Shown one piece after another: positions 26,470 to 36,740 of a stretch of 64,000 bases of DNA; the first letter of the stretch is position 1; each line of letters opens with the position of its first letter. A program made the position numbers and the translations under genes. Source of the stretch: Xanthobacteraceae bacterium 501b (GTDB lineage: Bacteria > Pseudomonadota > Alphaproteobacteria > Rhizobiales > Xanthobacteraceae); contig KB899087.1 in assembly GCA_000378025.1 (NCBI GenBank), positions 992,001 to 1,056,000 of the forward strand, in the 5' to 3' direction. Below the pieces are notes generated by a model that did not search any database, was not told where the DNA came from, and worked only from the letters and a program-made list of their open reading frames with translations.

Positions 26470-29427
26470 ATGGCGATCTATCATCTTCACGTCAAGGTCA
26501 TCGGCCGCAAGGCTGGCTCCAGCGCGGTGGCGTCCGCGGCCTATCGTTCATCCTCAAGGCTGCGCGACGCGCGGATTGATCGTGTCCAGGACTTCTCGGC
26601 CAAGCGCGGCGTCGTGCATTCCGAGGTTCTGCTGCCGGACGGGGCTCCTGAGATGTGGAGTAACCGCGAGCAGCTGTGGAACGATGTCGAAGCCTTCGAA
26701 CTGCGTAAGGACGCGCAACTCGCCCGCGAGGTCGAGTTTGCCCTGCCGCGCGAGATGAGCCAGGCGCAGGGCATCGCGCTCGCTCGCGACTTCGTCCAGG
26801 CGGAATTCGTCGATCTCGGAATGGTCGCTGATCTCAATGTGCATTGGGATATGGGCGAGGACGGCATGGCCAAGCCCCATGCCCATGTCATGCTCACCAT
26901 GCGCTCGGTCGACGAGGACGGCTTCGGCCCGAAGGTCCGGGAGTGGAACGCGACCGAGATGGTGGAGCGCTGGCGCGAGCGCTGGGCCGCGCTCGCCAAT
27001 GAGCGGCTCGCCGAACTCGATATCGACGCGCGCATCGATCATCGCAGTTTTGAGGCGCAGGGCATCGCGCTGGAGCCGCAGAGCCAGATCGGCGCGCCCG
27101 CACAGCGGATCGAAGGAGAGGGGATCGAGGCCGCCGATCGTGCTGAGCTTCACCGGGAGATCGCGCGCGGCAATGGCGCGCGCATCATCGCCGATCCGGC
27201 ACTGGCATTGGATGCCATCACGCATCAGCAATCGACCTTCACCCGACGCGACATGGCGCGCTTCGCGCATCGCCATAGCGATGGCATCGAGCAGTTCAAC
27301 GAGGTGATGGGCGCGATGGGCCGTGCGCCCGATCTCGTCGAGCTCGGCAAGGACGGGCGCGGCGAGGATCGCTTCACCACGCGGCAGATGATTGAGGCCG
27401 AGCAGCGTCTGCACCGCGCCGCCGAGCTGATGGCGGAACACGAGCGGCATGGGGTGAATGCCCCCGACAGGAAAGCGGCCCTTCTGCGTGCCGAGCAGCG
27501 CGGCCTTGTTCTCTCCCTCGAGCAGTCCGATGCGCTGGCGCACATCACTGGTACGCGCGATCTTGGCATCGTCGTCGGCTATGCCGGGACGGGGAAGAGC
27601 GCCATGCTGGGCGTCGCGCGCGAGGCTTGGGAGGCCGTCGGCCTGGAGGTTCGCGGCGTCGCGCTGTCCGGCATCGCGGCGGACAATCTGGAGAGCGGAT
27701 CGGGCATCACGTCCCGAACGATCGCCAGCCTCGAACATGGCTGGGGGCAAGGCCGGGATAGGCTCACCTCACGCGATGTTCTGGTGATCGATGAGGCCGG
27801 CATGGTCGGCACGCGGCAGTTGGAGCGCGTGCTCTCCCATGCCGCTGACGTGGGCGCCAAGGTGGTGCTGGTTGGCGATCCGCAACAGCTGCAATCGATC
27901 GAGGCGGGCGCCGCCTTCCGCTCGCTCGTTGAGCGCCATGGCGGCGCGGAGATCAGCGAGGTGCGCCGCCAGCGCGCGGACTGGCAACGTGATGCCACGC
28001 GCGATCTGGCGACCCGCCGGATCGGCCATGCGATCCAGGCCTATGAGAGGAATGGAATGGTCCATTCCTCCCAAACGCGGGAGCAGGCGCGCGGCGAGCT
28101 GATTGATCGCTGGGACCGTGACCGCCAGGCGGCACCGGACTGTAGCCGTATCATCCTCACCCACACTAATGACGAGGTGCGTGCCCTCAACCAGGCCGCC
28201 CGCGAACGCATGCGGGAGGCGGGGGATCTCGGCGAAGAAGTGCGCGTCACCGTGGAGCGCGGCGCGCGTTCCTTCGCCCGCGGCGACCGGGTCATGTTCC
28301 TGCAGAATGAGCGTGGGCTCGGGGTGAAGAACGGCACGCTCGGCACCATCGAGGAGGTTAGCGCTCAGTCCATGTCGGTGCGCACCGATGATGGGCGATC
28401 CGTCTCCTTCGACTTGAAGGACTACGACCGCATCGATCACGGCTATGCCGCCACCATCCACAAGGCGCAGGGCATGACGGTAGACCGCACCCATGTGCTC
28501 GCCACGCCGGGCCTGGATGCCCATTCCAGCTATGTCGCCCTCTCGCGTCACCGCGATGGCATGGAGCTGCACTATGGCCGCGACGACTTCGCGGATGGGG
28601 ACCGGCTGGTGCGCACCCTGTCGCGTGACCGCGCCAAGGACATGGCCTCGGACTATGACCAGTCTGATCCGGCGCAGGCCTATGCCGAGCGCCGCGGCAT
28701 CACCTTCCGCCAGCGTGTCGTGGAGATGGTGCGCAAGGTCCCGGAGAAGCTGCGCGACCTTGTCGATGGGCTAAGGCCGGCCGTGGACGCGGCACGAGAG
28801 GCGCCGGCCCTGAACGAAGAACTCGGGAACAAAGCCAAGCCGCTTACCCAGGAGCCTCCCGACGATCCGGAAGCAGTGCTGCGGCGGGCGCGAACCCGCG
28901 CGCTCGTCCGGCATGCCCGCGCGTGGGACGCAATCCTCACCACGGCCGATGCCACCGGCCAGGGCACGCCCGAGCAGCTGCGTGAGCTCACCGATGCCCG
29001 CAAGGCCTTCGAGGAGTTACGCCCTCATGGCTGGCGGGACGCGGAAGCGGCCTATGAGAAGAACCCGGAACTGGTGCATGAGGCGGCCGACGGCAAGCTC
29101 AATCGCACCATCCGCGCCCTCCAGCTTGAAACCGAAATCTGCACCGACCCGGAGCGCCGCGCCGATTGCTTCGTCGAGCGCTGGCAGAAGCTCGACCGGA
29201 ACCGCGAACGCCAGTACGCGCAAGGCGACTACGCCGGCTACAAGGCAACCCGCATCCAGATGGGGGACATGGCGCGGAGCCTGGAGCGCGACCCGCAGCT
29301 CGAATCCTTGCTCGCCGCTCGCAAGAAGGAGCTCGGCATCAGCCTCAACACAGGCCGCAGTCTTGGTCGTGAACTGGCCCACAGCCACGGCATCGACTTC
29401 GACCGCAGCCGGGGACTGGGTTTGTAA
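26470..29427 (+). CDS. traA: Ti-type conjugative relaxase-helicase TraA
   Basis: 985-residue protein that nicks oriT and unwinds DNA for transfer. The N-terminal MobA/MobL-type relaxase starts MAIYHLHVKVIGRKAGSSAVASAAYRS and has the metal-binding histidines in KPHAHVMLTMR. The RecD-like helicase follows, with Walker A GYAGTGKSAM (from residue 370), Walker B VIDEAGMVG, VLVGDPQQLQ and, near the end, GYAATIHKAQGMTVDR and YVALSRHRDGMELHYGRDDF. It is somewhat shorter than plasmid TraA proteins of about 1100 residues, mainly in the C-terminal region. It starts 30 bases beyond the oriT hairpin and probably also represses or auto-regulates there. No coupling protein or mating pore is nearby. Confidence 0.93.
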   Translation: MAIYHLHVKVIGRKAGSSAVASAAYRSSSRLRDARIDRVQDFSAKRGVVHSEVLLPDGAPEMWSNREQLWNDVEAFELRKDAQLAREVEFALPREMSQAQGIALARDFVQAEFVDLGMVADLNVHWDMGEDGMAKPHAHVMLTMRSVDEDGFGPKVREWNATEMVERWRERWAALANERLAELDIDARIDHRSFEAQGIALEPQSQIGAPAQRIEGEGIEAADRAELHREIARGNGARIIADPALALDAITHQQSTFTRRDMARFAHRHSDGIEQFNEVMGAMGRAPDLVELGKDGRGEDRFTTRQMIEAEQRLHRAAELMAEHERHGVNAPDRKAALLRAEQRGLVLSLEQSDALAHITGTRDLGIVVGYAGTGKSAMLGVAREAWEAVGLEVRGVALSGIAADNLESGSGITSRTIASLEHGWGQGRDRLTSRDVLVIDEAGMVGTRQLERVLSHAADVGAKVVLVGDPQQLQSIEAGAAFRSLVERHGGAEISEVRRQRADWQRDATRDLATRRIGHAIQAYERNGMVHSSQTREQARGELIDRWDRDRQAAPDCSRIILTHTNDEVRALNQAARERMREAGDLGEEVRVTVERGARSFARGDRVMFLQNERGLGVKNGTLGTIEEVSAQSMSVRTDDGRSVSFDLKDYDRIDHGYAATIHKAQGMTVDRTHVLATPGLDAHSSYVALSRHRDGMELHYGRDDFADGDRLVRTLSRDRAKDMASDYDQSDPAQAYAERRGITFRQRVVEMVRKVPEKLRDLVDGLRPAVDAAREAPALNEELGNKAKPLTQEPPDDPEAVLRRARTRALVRHARAWDAILTTADATGQGTPEQLRELTDARKAFEELRPHGWRDAEAAYEKNPELVHEAADGKLNRTIRALQLETEICTDPERRADCFVERWQKLDRNRERQYAQGDYAGYKATRIQMGDMARSLERDPQLESLLAARKKELGISLNTGRSLGRELAHSHGIDFDRSRGLGL

Positions 29428-29555
29428 ACCCGTCCGATGTGCCGCCGCCGGCTCGCCACGCTGTAGCTGCGGCGTTCATCCTCTTGCCGGCCGGCGATCC
29501 ATGCCTTGTCTGGAGCGGGCGCACTCAGGCGCATCCAGCAGGAGGCAGTACCGCC

Positions 29556-29774
29556 ATGCAGACACCAGAACGTATCATCCGCCTGAAGACTGTCCTCGCC
29601 CGCACCGGGCTGTCCCGCTCCACCATCTATCGCAAGATCGCCGAGGGTACATTCCCCGCCCAACTCAAGATCAGCACCAACGGCGCCGGCTGGCGGGAAT
29701 CCGACATCAACCGGTGGGTTGCCGATCCGCCGCGGTGGCGGGCGCAGGACGAGACGGCAGTCGGTGAGTTTTGA
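29556..29774 (+). CDS. AlpA-family regulator / excisionase-like protein
   Basis: 72-residue MerR-like winged helix of the AlpA family: RIIRLKTVLARTGLSRSTIYRKIAEGTFPAQLKI, then GAGWRESDINRWVADPP. Start at 29556 follows GGAGG; the longer frame upstream is not coding in character. AlpA proteins turn on P4-type integrase genes or act as directionality factors, which fits the integrase 2 kb downstream. It comes after traA on the same strand with a 128-base gap. Confidence 0.88.
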   Translation: MQTPERIIRLKTVLARTGLSRSTIYRKIAEGTFPAQLKISTNGAGWRESDINRWVADPPRWRAQDETAVGEF

Positions 29775-29884
29775 TAGTGAGCCGACCATTCGGCGAAACA
29801 GCGCCGATGTTGTCGCTTGCCAAGCTGCGCCGATGGAGGTGGAGCGTCTTATTGGTTGAACGCAGGTCGCTGTGCGCGGCGGCT

Positions 29885-31444
29885 CTACTCCGCCTTGTGG
29901 TCAGAGGCAAATGATGCCGCGTATGCGCCCTCGACCCACTCGATCTCCTCGGCCTTGAGCTCGCGGAATTCCTGCTCCCGGGCACGCTTTGAGAGAACTC
30001 CCCCGTTTTGGCGCAGGAAGCGGAAGAGCAGATCGACGGTGCGATCCGGCATGTCCACGATTTGTCCGATCGCGACGCGGAACGCGTCATACGCCCGCAG
30101 GAAGCGCGTCTCGGCCGGCATGTCGAACTCGATCGTGCGCTCCACGCATGCGTAGAGGAATTCTGCGTGAGGCGTCGCGTCGAAATAGCGGTAGAAATCC
30201 GCCGTATCATTCAGCACCCGGACGTTACCGGTCGGCGTCGGCTCCCATTGGATGAAGGGGAGGAGGCGCGCAGACCAGCTTTCCAGCGTCCGCCGATAAT
30301 CATCGATGCGATCGAGGATCGCCGCGGAGATAGGAAAAACAACCCCCGGCGGATTGAACCCGTGTTCAGCAAGGACGTGATGGATCAGGTAGCGGTGCAG
30401 GCGCCCGTTCCCATCCTCGAAGGGATGGATGTAGACGAAGCCGAAGGCCAGTGCGGCAGCTGCGATCACCGGATCAAGTTGGCGCTCCGCTGCCGTGCGG
30501 TCGAAGGCCACCAATCCGCCGATGAGATCATGCAGGTCCTCATGCCGGGCACTGATATGATCGGGTAGTGGCATACGGGTGTCGCGGTCATGCTCGCCGA
30601 CGAATCCGCCCTCCGTGCGTAGTCCAAGCTGGACGAAGCGCGCATCGCCGATGACGATGCGCTGAAGCCTCAAGAGCTCGTCAAGGTCGATGGAGCGTCG
30701 GCCTGCCTCGCCGATAGCACGGCCCCAGCGCTGGATACGATCCTGCGGCGGATGCTCTCCCTCGATTGCGAAGCTGGAGCGGGAATCCTTCAGCAGCAGA
30801 AAAGCCGCGGTGCGGGCAAGCAGGTCACGCGGCACGTCGGCAATAGCAGCGCGCGCCCGTTCGGCAAGATTCGCGTCGTGGAAGGCTTTCAGGGCTTCCG
30901 TCGCGAAGACCATGGGGCAAAAGGTCGGCGTGCCAGGCAAGTTATTCCTGACACGATGGCGGGTCGATGTGGTTCCGAACGCCGCCCATTGCAGGTCGGG
31001 ATCGACGACAAGGGCATAGGCTCCCTTTTCGGCGGCCGGAAGATCGAGCCTCTCGCCAAGCAGCCATTCATACAGAAACCAGACGCGCCTCGCGTAGGAG
31101 CCGGTCGGCGTTGCGCGCACCAGCGCTTCGATTGGCGCCGGACCGGTGGCGCGAAAAAGTCTCTTGAGGACGAGAAGATCGAGCCCCTCATATTTCAGGG
31201 CGAAGGTGAGGTGGCCTTCGAGATTGGCGGCTGGCTCATGGCGCGGCGTGTATATGCGCCAGCCATCCCGTTCATAGAGGCGGTGATGAGCTCCGATAGC
31301 GCAGAGTGTCCGCGGCAGCGGCACGGCGAGGCTCAGCGCGCCGATGAGCGCGGCGTAGCCGGCGGGGGTCGCTTCTTCAGGGAGTGACTGGTCCTGAAAA
31401 ACCGTGACTGGCCCTGAAAAATCGTATGTCGTGCCGTCGTTCAT
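29885..31444 (-). CDS. Fic-domain protein with N-terminal inhibitory motif
   Basis: 519 residues from the ATG at 31444. Fic enzymes transfer AMP or related groups to target proteins. The active-site motif is intact: HPFEDGNGRLHR (340-351). The inhibitory helix (S/T)xxxE(G/N) is present as SFAIEG (224-229), so autoinhibition within one chain is expected. The N-terminal ~180 residues (PRTLCAIGAHHRLY, LEGHLTFALKYEGLDLLVLKRLF, SYARRVWFLYEWLLG) are a separate domain found in a subset of Fic proteins. An in-frame start at 31555 would add 37 residues but the added part contains repeats and looks non-coding. Cargo toxin, regulator or defence role cannot be told apart here. Confidence 0.87.
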   Translation of the reverse strand: MNDGTTYDFSGPVTVFQDQSLPEEATPAGYAALIGALSLAVPLPRTLCAIGAHHRLYERDGWRIYTPRHEPAANLEGHLTFALKYEGLDLLVLKRLFRATGPAPIEALVRATPTGSYARRVWFLYEWLLGERLDLPAAEKGAYALVVDPDLQWAAFGTTSTRHRVRNNLPGTPTFCPMVFATEALKAFHDANLAERARAAIADVPRDLLARTAAFLLLKDSRSSFAIEGEHPPQDRIQRWGRAIGEAGRRSIDLDELLRLQRIVIGDARFVQLGLRTEGGFVGEHDRDTRMPLPDHISARHEDLHDLIGGLVAFDRTAAERQLDPVIAAAALAFGFVYIHPFEDGNGRLHRYLIHHVLAEHGFNPPGVVFPISAAILDRIDDYRRTLESWSARLLPFIQWEPTPTGNVRVLNDTADFYRYFDATPHAEFLYACVERTIEFDMPAETRFLRAYDAFRVAIGQIVDMPDRTVDLLFRFLRQNGGVLSKRAREQEFRELKAEEIEWVEGAYAASFASDHKAE

Positions 31445-31520
31445 GAAAAAGCATTCTGGTGCGTCGCGGATGGCGTGGCCCGAAACATTATGCTGAAAAA
31501 TCGTAAACATCCATGAAAAA
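31395..31520. repeat. Five TGAAAAA motifs across the start of the Fic gene
   Basis: TGAAAAA occurs at 31395, 31415, 31444, 31494 and 31514, with spacings of 20, 29, 50 and 20 bases. Three copies have the longer form CTGAAAAA(C/T)CGT. The first two lie inside the predicted coding part, where they encode the near-repeat FSGPVTVFQDQ. The regular 20-base spacing suggests binding sites for a regulator on one helix face, or slippage-made repeats. Confidence 0.5.
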
Positions 31521-31722
31521 TAATAACTAAGACGCACATCCTCTGAAATTAGCATCTAGATGTGCGGCTGGCAGTTCTCGGCGCCACTCAAGAACAGTCG
31601 CTTCGAGCGGCGCCGCGGATCGACAGCTTTCACGTCGTCCGACAGCGGCCCGGTAGAGGCGCCGCAGGATAGTCGCACCCAAGCCTCCCCCCACCAATGA
31701 GGGGAAGCGCCGTCGACGGCCG

Positions 31723-32997
31723 TCACTGGCGAACTGATTGAAACTTTGCGGGCCCGCGCTGGGGATGGGCTTGAGTGCGGGTTTCCGCGATGGCCGCCTC
31801 TCGAAGCCGATCCAACTCGTCTGCCCACCACTGCATCATCAACACGCGTTCGTCCCAATGCTCGCCACGGGTATATGCCCGGCGCACATTATTGCCCTCA
31901 ACATGGGCGAGCTGTCGCTCAATCGCGTCGGGATGCCAGCGCCGGCTCTCATTGGCGAGCGTGGCAAATGCTGCCCGAAAGCCGTGGGCGGTCATTTCCT
32001 CCGCCCCTATATCCAGGCGGCGTAGCGCGAAGTTTAGAGTGTTCTCGCTCATCGGCTTCCTAACCGAGACGGTCGCCGGAAACACGAAGGAACTGATCCC
32101 GCTTCGGGTGGCGTCGCGCAACTCCTGCAAGGTGGCCACGGCCTGTAAGGGCAGGGGCGTGCGGTGTGGTCTGCGCATCTTGGTTCGGCTGGCTGGAACG
32201 GTCCAGACCCCCGTTTCAAGGTCAACCTCGTCCCACGTGGCGGCGCGGAGTTCGCCGGGACGGAGCGCAAGCAGGGCGAGCAGCTTCAGGCCCGCGACCG
32301 TCGTCTCCTGACCCTTCGTCCAGCCATAGATGGCAGCCATAAGCTCTCCAAGCCGCTTCGGGCGTGTGATGGCGGCGCGGTGCTTGGTCGTGGGTGCGAT
32401 AAGTGCGCCTCGCAGATCGGCCGTCACATCCCGTTCGGCGCGGCTGGTTGCGATCGCATAACGGAATACCTGACCGATGATGCTGCGGGAGCGGCGTGCA
32501 GTCTCGTAGTGACCCTTGACCTCCACCGCCCGCAGGACGGCAAGGATCTCTGGCGGTGTAATCTCGGCGATGGGGCGGTTTCGAAGAGGGGCTGCGATTT
32601 CCTCCAGCAGCCAGTGCGCTTTCAGGAGGGTGGCCTCGGCCCGCCCTTCCTTGGTCATCTTGTCGATGAACTCCGTCGCAACGAACCCAAAGGTGCTCGT
32701 TGCGGCCGCGACAGACGCCGCGGCGGCGGCCTTGTTGGCTCGCTTGTCGGCTCCGGGGTCTACCCCTGAGGCCAACAACCTCTTGGCTTCGTCGCGAAGC
32801 CGCCGCGCATCGGCCAGCGAAATGAGCGGATAGGGCCCATGGGTGAGTTTCTTCTGTTTGCCCGCGAATCTGTAGGCCTGCTGCCAGACCCGGGCGCCGT
32901 TGGGCTTCACGAAAAGATAGAGGCCGCCACCGTCGGAAAGTTTGTATTCGCCTTCCCGGCCTTTGGCCGTCCGGCACGCTGCATCTGACAAGGCCAT
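31723..32997 (-). CDS. P4-type tyrosine integrase of the element
   Basis: 424-residue site-specific recombinase. The N-terminal DUF4102 domain has SDGGGLYLFVKPNGARVWQQAYRFAGKQKKLTHGPYPLISLADAR. The core-binding part follows, and the catalytic domain has the first Arg in LALRPGELRAATWDEVD, the HxxR box in AHGFRAAFATLAN, and the nucleophile Tyr in VRRAYTRGEHWDER. The start has GGGAGGG upstream. Its start codon is about 200 bases from the 3' end of tRNA-Asn, the usual layout for integrases that target tRNA genes. It should integrate and, with an AlpA-like factor, excise the element. A broken relative is at 12840-13305. Confidence 0.95.
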   Translation of the reverse strand: MALSDAACRTAKGREGEYKLSDGGGLYLFVKPNGARVWQQAYRFAGKQKKLTHGPYPLISLADARRLRDEAKRLLASGVDPGADKRANKAAAAASVAAATSTFGFVATEFIDKMTKEGRAEATLLKAHWLLEEIAAPLRNRPIAEITPPEILAVLRAVEVKGHYETARRSRSIIGQVFRYAIATSRAERDVTADLRGALIAPTTKHRAAITRPKRLGELMAAIYGWTKGQETTVAGLKLLALLALRPGELRAATWDEVDLETGVWTVPASRTKMRRPHRTPLPLQAVATLQELRDATRSGISSFVFPATVSVRKPMSENTLNFALRRLDIGAEEMTAHGFRAAFATLANESRRWHPDAIERQLAHVEGNNVRRAYTRGEHWDERVLMMQWWADELDRLREAAIAETRTQAHPQRGPAKFQSVRQ

Positions 32998-33043
32998 GTT
33001 CGCCCTCCCTGCTGATCGCTGGGATCACGAAAACACGGCCTGC

Positions 33044-33066
33044 AGGCCAACAACAAGGCCAACAAA
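33044..33066 (+). repeat. Paired GGCCAACA motif upstream of the intact integrase
   Basis: AGGCCAACAACAAGGCCAACAA, two GGCCAACA units 12 bases apart, between the integrase start and the att core and followed by ATTCGCGGGA as in the copy at 13352. Candidate arm-type integrase site or operator of the integrase gene. Confidence 0.55.
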
Positions 33067-33175
33067 TTCGCGGGATGGGGTGGCTCTGGCTGCTCCCGGC
33101 AGGGACAGCGAGCGGAGGCTGGAGAAGAAATTATCCAGCAAATTCAAGGGATAACAAGGCAATCTGGGAAAAGCT

Positions 33176-33212
33176 GAGCCGCCCCGGAAACGGGGGAGTG
33201 GCTCCCTGAGCA
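33176..33212. repeat. Right attachment site overlapping the tRNA-Asn 3' end
   Basis: GAGCCGCCCCGGAAACGGGG-GAG followed by TGGCTCCCTGAGCA; pairs with 13480-13518. The last 14 bases are inside tRNA-Asn including CCA. The CCCCG-TTTC-CGGGG hairpin just outside the tRNA (33183-33196) is kept in both copies and may end tRNA transcription. Confidence 0.75.
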
Positions 33213-33274
33213 GGACTCGAACCTGCGACCATTCGATTAACAGTCGAACGCTCTACCAACTGAGCTATCAGGGA
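33199..33274 (-). tRNA. tRNA-Asn (GTT anticodon)
   Basis: Read on the minus strand from 33274. The acceptor arm TCCCTGA pairs with TCAGGGA, the D arm contains AGCTCAGTTGGTAGAGC, the anticodon loop is CTGTTAA (GTT, Asn), the T arm contains GGTTCGAGTCC, and CCA is encoded at 33201-33199. All arms pair. The gene is intact despite the inserted element, as usual when the integrase restores the 3' end. Confidence 0.96.
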
Positions 33275-33362
33275 CCGGGGACGCCGTGGCGTCTCGGAGG
33301 CCGGCGATATAGCAATGCGGGATGGGTTTGTGAACCCCTCATCCCGCACCATGTGGATATCC

Positions 33363-35162
<1,800 letters not shown>

Positions 35163-35315
35163 CAGCGAAAATCCTTTTCACGGGCCCGGCCGGATCGGGC
35201 GTCGCCCCTTCGCTCCGCGTCGCAGACGCCGGAGGGCGGGATCATCAACGACGATCACGGGGTGTTGTCAAACCCGTGACGGCTTGTGCGCCAGCATCTA
35301 AAAAGGCGGAGACGA

Positions 35316-35354
35316 CACCCGCCGCCGACGCTTTTTCAAGGCCGGCGGCGGGTG
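35316..35354 (-). terminator. Strong hairpin terminator after tRNA-Cys
   Basis: Perfect 12-bp arms, CACCCGCCGCCG (35316-35327) and CGGCGGCGGGTG (35343-35354), with a 15-base loop. On the minus strand it follows tRNA-Cys by 7 bases and a CTTTTTA run lies about 15 bases further on, so it probably ends tRNA-Cys transcription. Coming from the other side it could also shield the exporter gene's promoter. Confidence 0.7.
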
Positions 35355-35361
35355 CGTGAAC

Positions 35362-35435
35362 TGGAGGCCACGCCCGGAATCGAACCGGGGTGCACGGATT
35401 TGCAGTCCGCTGCGTAACCACTCCGCCACGTGGCC
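35362..35435 (-). tRNA. tRNA-Cys (GCA anticodon)
   Basis: Minus strand from 35435. The acceptor arm GGCCACG pairs with CGTGGCC, the D arm contains GCGGAGTGGTTACGC, the anticodon loop is CTGCAAA (GCA, Cys), the T arm contains GGTTCGATTCC, the discriminator is U and CCA is encoded. All arms pair. Confidence 0.96.
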
Positions 35436-35438
35436 CGA

Positions 35439-35897
35439 CCGAGGCTGCCGCGAGGCGCCTCATGGGCCGGGCCGGCTCATAACAGAGGTGGAGGCGATGA
35501 GCAACGCGCCCGGCATGATAAGGTGGGGACGGCAGGGTGTCGGATGAGGACGGGGCGGGCGCATCGCGCGCATTGGGGCGCGTCATCTGCAGCGCGGCGC
35601 TCACCTGCCGCAGCCCCGGCCCGGCTGCGCTGCGCGGCTGACCGTGCGGCATTCTACCGCGACGCGGCCCGGCAGCGGCCGGTTCTCGGCAGGAGGGGCC
35701 GGAACGCTGGCCGGGCGATCGGCCGGCGGCACAGGCGACACGCCAGGCTGGAAATCTTCAAGAACGCCCGTCGAGAACGCTTGCAATGGAGCCGCCGCTG
35801 CCGCAATTCTGGCGCCGTTCGCTCGCGCCGCCCGTGCGTGCGCTCTCCGCGCGGCCCGCGCGCGGCCTTTGCCGTCTGCTTTCGAGGTTGTCGCCGA
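35439..35897. other. Gene-free stretch upstream of the Pcm-family gene
   Basis: Frames are open on both strands but their translations are arginine/alanine-rich and without pattern. No repeat, hairpin or RNA gene is recognised. It must contain the promoters of tRNA-Cys (leftward) and the methyltransferase (rightward). Confidence 0.4.
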
Positions 35898-36560
35898 ATG
35901 ATCGATTTCGCCGAACTGCGCCGTGCCATGGTGGACGCCCAGGTGCGTGCCAACGACGTCACCGACCTGCGCATTGTGGCCGCCATGCTGGAGACGCCGC
36001 GCGAGCGCTTCGTGCCCGCCAGCCTGCGCAACTTCGCCTATATCGACGACGATGTGCTGGTGAAGGAGGGGGCGCCGGCGCGCTACCTGATGGAGCCGAT
36101 GGTGCTCGCCAAGCTGCTGCAGGCGGCCGAGATCGGCCCGGATGCGCTGGTGCTCGATGTCGGCGCGGCGAGCGGCTACTCCACCGCCGTGCTGGCCAAG
36201 CTCGCAGGGCAGGTGGTGGCGCTTGAGGACGATGCCGCGCTGGCGGCGCAGGGCTCGGCCCTGCTGCTCGATCTGGGCCTTCTTAATGCCGCCTATGTGC
36301 AGGGGCCGATGACCGCCGGCTGGCCGGGCGAGGCGCCCTATGACGTGATCCTGCTGAACGGCGGGATCGACGCGGCGCCCGAATCGCTGCTCGCGCAGCT
36401 TAAGCCGGGCGGGCGGCTGGTCGCCGTGGTCGGGCGCGGTCGCGCCGGCCGGGCGACGGTGTTCACCCACACGACCGGCGGCATGGGCTCGCGGGTGGTC
36501 TTCGACGCCGCCGTGCCGACTCTGCCGGGCTTCGAGGCGCGGCCGGGCTTTGTTTTCTAG
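35898..36560 (+). CDS. Protein-L-isoaspartate O-methyltransferase family protein
   Basis: 220-residue SAM methyltransferase of the PCMT family. The start at 35898 gives the alphaproteobacterial N-terminus MIDFAELRRAMVDAQVRANDVTDLRIVAAM, and is followed by PRERFVPASLRNFAYIDDD and the SAM motif LVLDVGAASGYSTAVLAKLA. In this branch the usual isoaspartate-site pattern GQTISQP is replaced by ARYLMEPMVLAKLLQ, so activity on isoaspartyl residues is uncertain. A second, canonical family member is at 62450-63106. It lies 180 bases upstream of the TolC-like gene, as in many relatives. Confidence 0.85.
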   Translation: MIDFAELRRAMVDAQVRANDVTDLRIVAAMLETPRERFVPASLRNFAYIDDDVLVKEGAPARYLMEPMVLAKLLQAAEIGPDALVLDVGAASGYSTAVLAKLAGQVVALEDDAALAAQGSALLLDLGLLNAAYVQGPMTAGWPGEAPYDVILLNGGIDAAPESLLAQLKPGGRLVAVVGRGRAGRATVFTHTTGGMGSRVVFDAAVPTLPGFEARPGFVF

Positions 36561-36740
36561 AGGTTTCCGTCGCCCCTGTGGCTGATCTGCCGCGTGTCCG
36601 ACTAAATCGTTCCCCGAACCAAACCGAGCGGTTCACAGCCCCTCTCCGAGCACCTATCCTGCGTTCGCGTCATACAGAGAGTGAGAGAGTCGCCCGGGGG
36701 CAGGCGATTCCCATCAGATTAGCGTTCGCAGAGGTTGGAC

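Larger units (their letters stand above)
13505..33212. mobile_element. Integrated mobilizable element in tRNA-Asn, carrying restriction/defence genes
   Basis: About 19.7 kb between direct copies of the tRNA-Asn 3' end. It holds an intact P4-type integrase adjacent to the tRNA, an AlpA-type regulator, traD, traC, oriT and traA, and cargo: XRE regulator, Mrr-like nuclease, type I restriction-modification operon, Fic protein and two unknown proteins. Base composition is uneven and lower in G+C than the flanks in the 15.3-16.4 kb part. No T4SS, TraG or replication gene is seen, so it should be mobilizable rather than self-transmissible. Paired GGCCAACA motifs 65-160 bases inside each end fit integrase arm sites of an excised circle. 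Confidence 0.82.

Noticed and set aside
26243-26758. 171-residue frame spanning the traC-traA gap
   Set aside because: Crosses the oriT hairpins and enters traA in another frame; no coding character.
35430-35897. N-terminal extension of the Pcm-family gene at 35.9 kb
   Set aside because: Begins inside tRNA-Cys and adds 156 arginine-rich residues with no family similarity; the ATG at 35898 gives the expected N-terminus.
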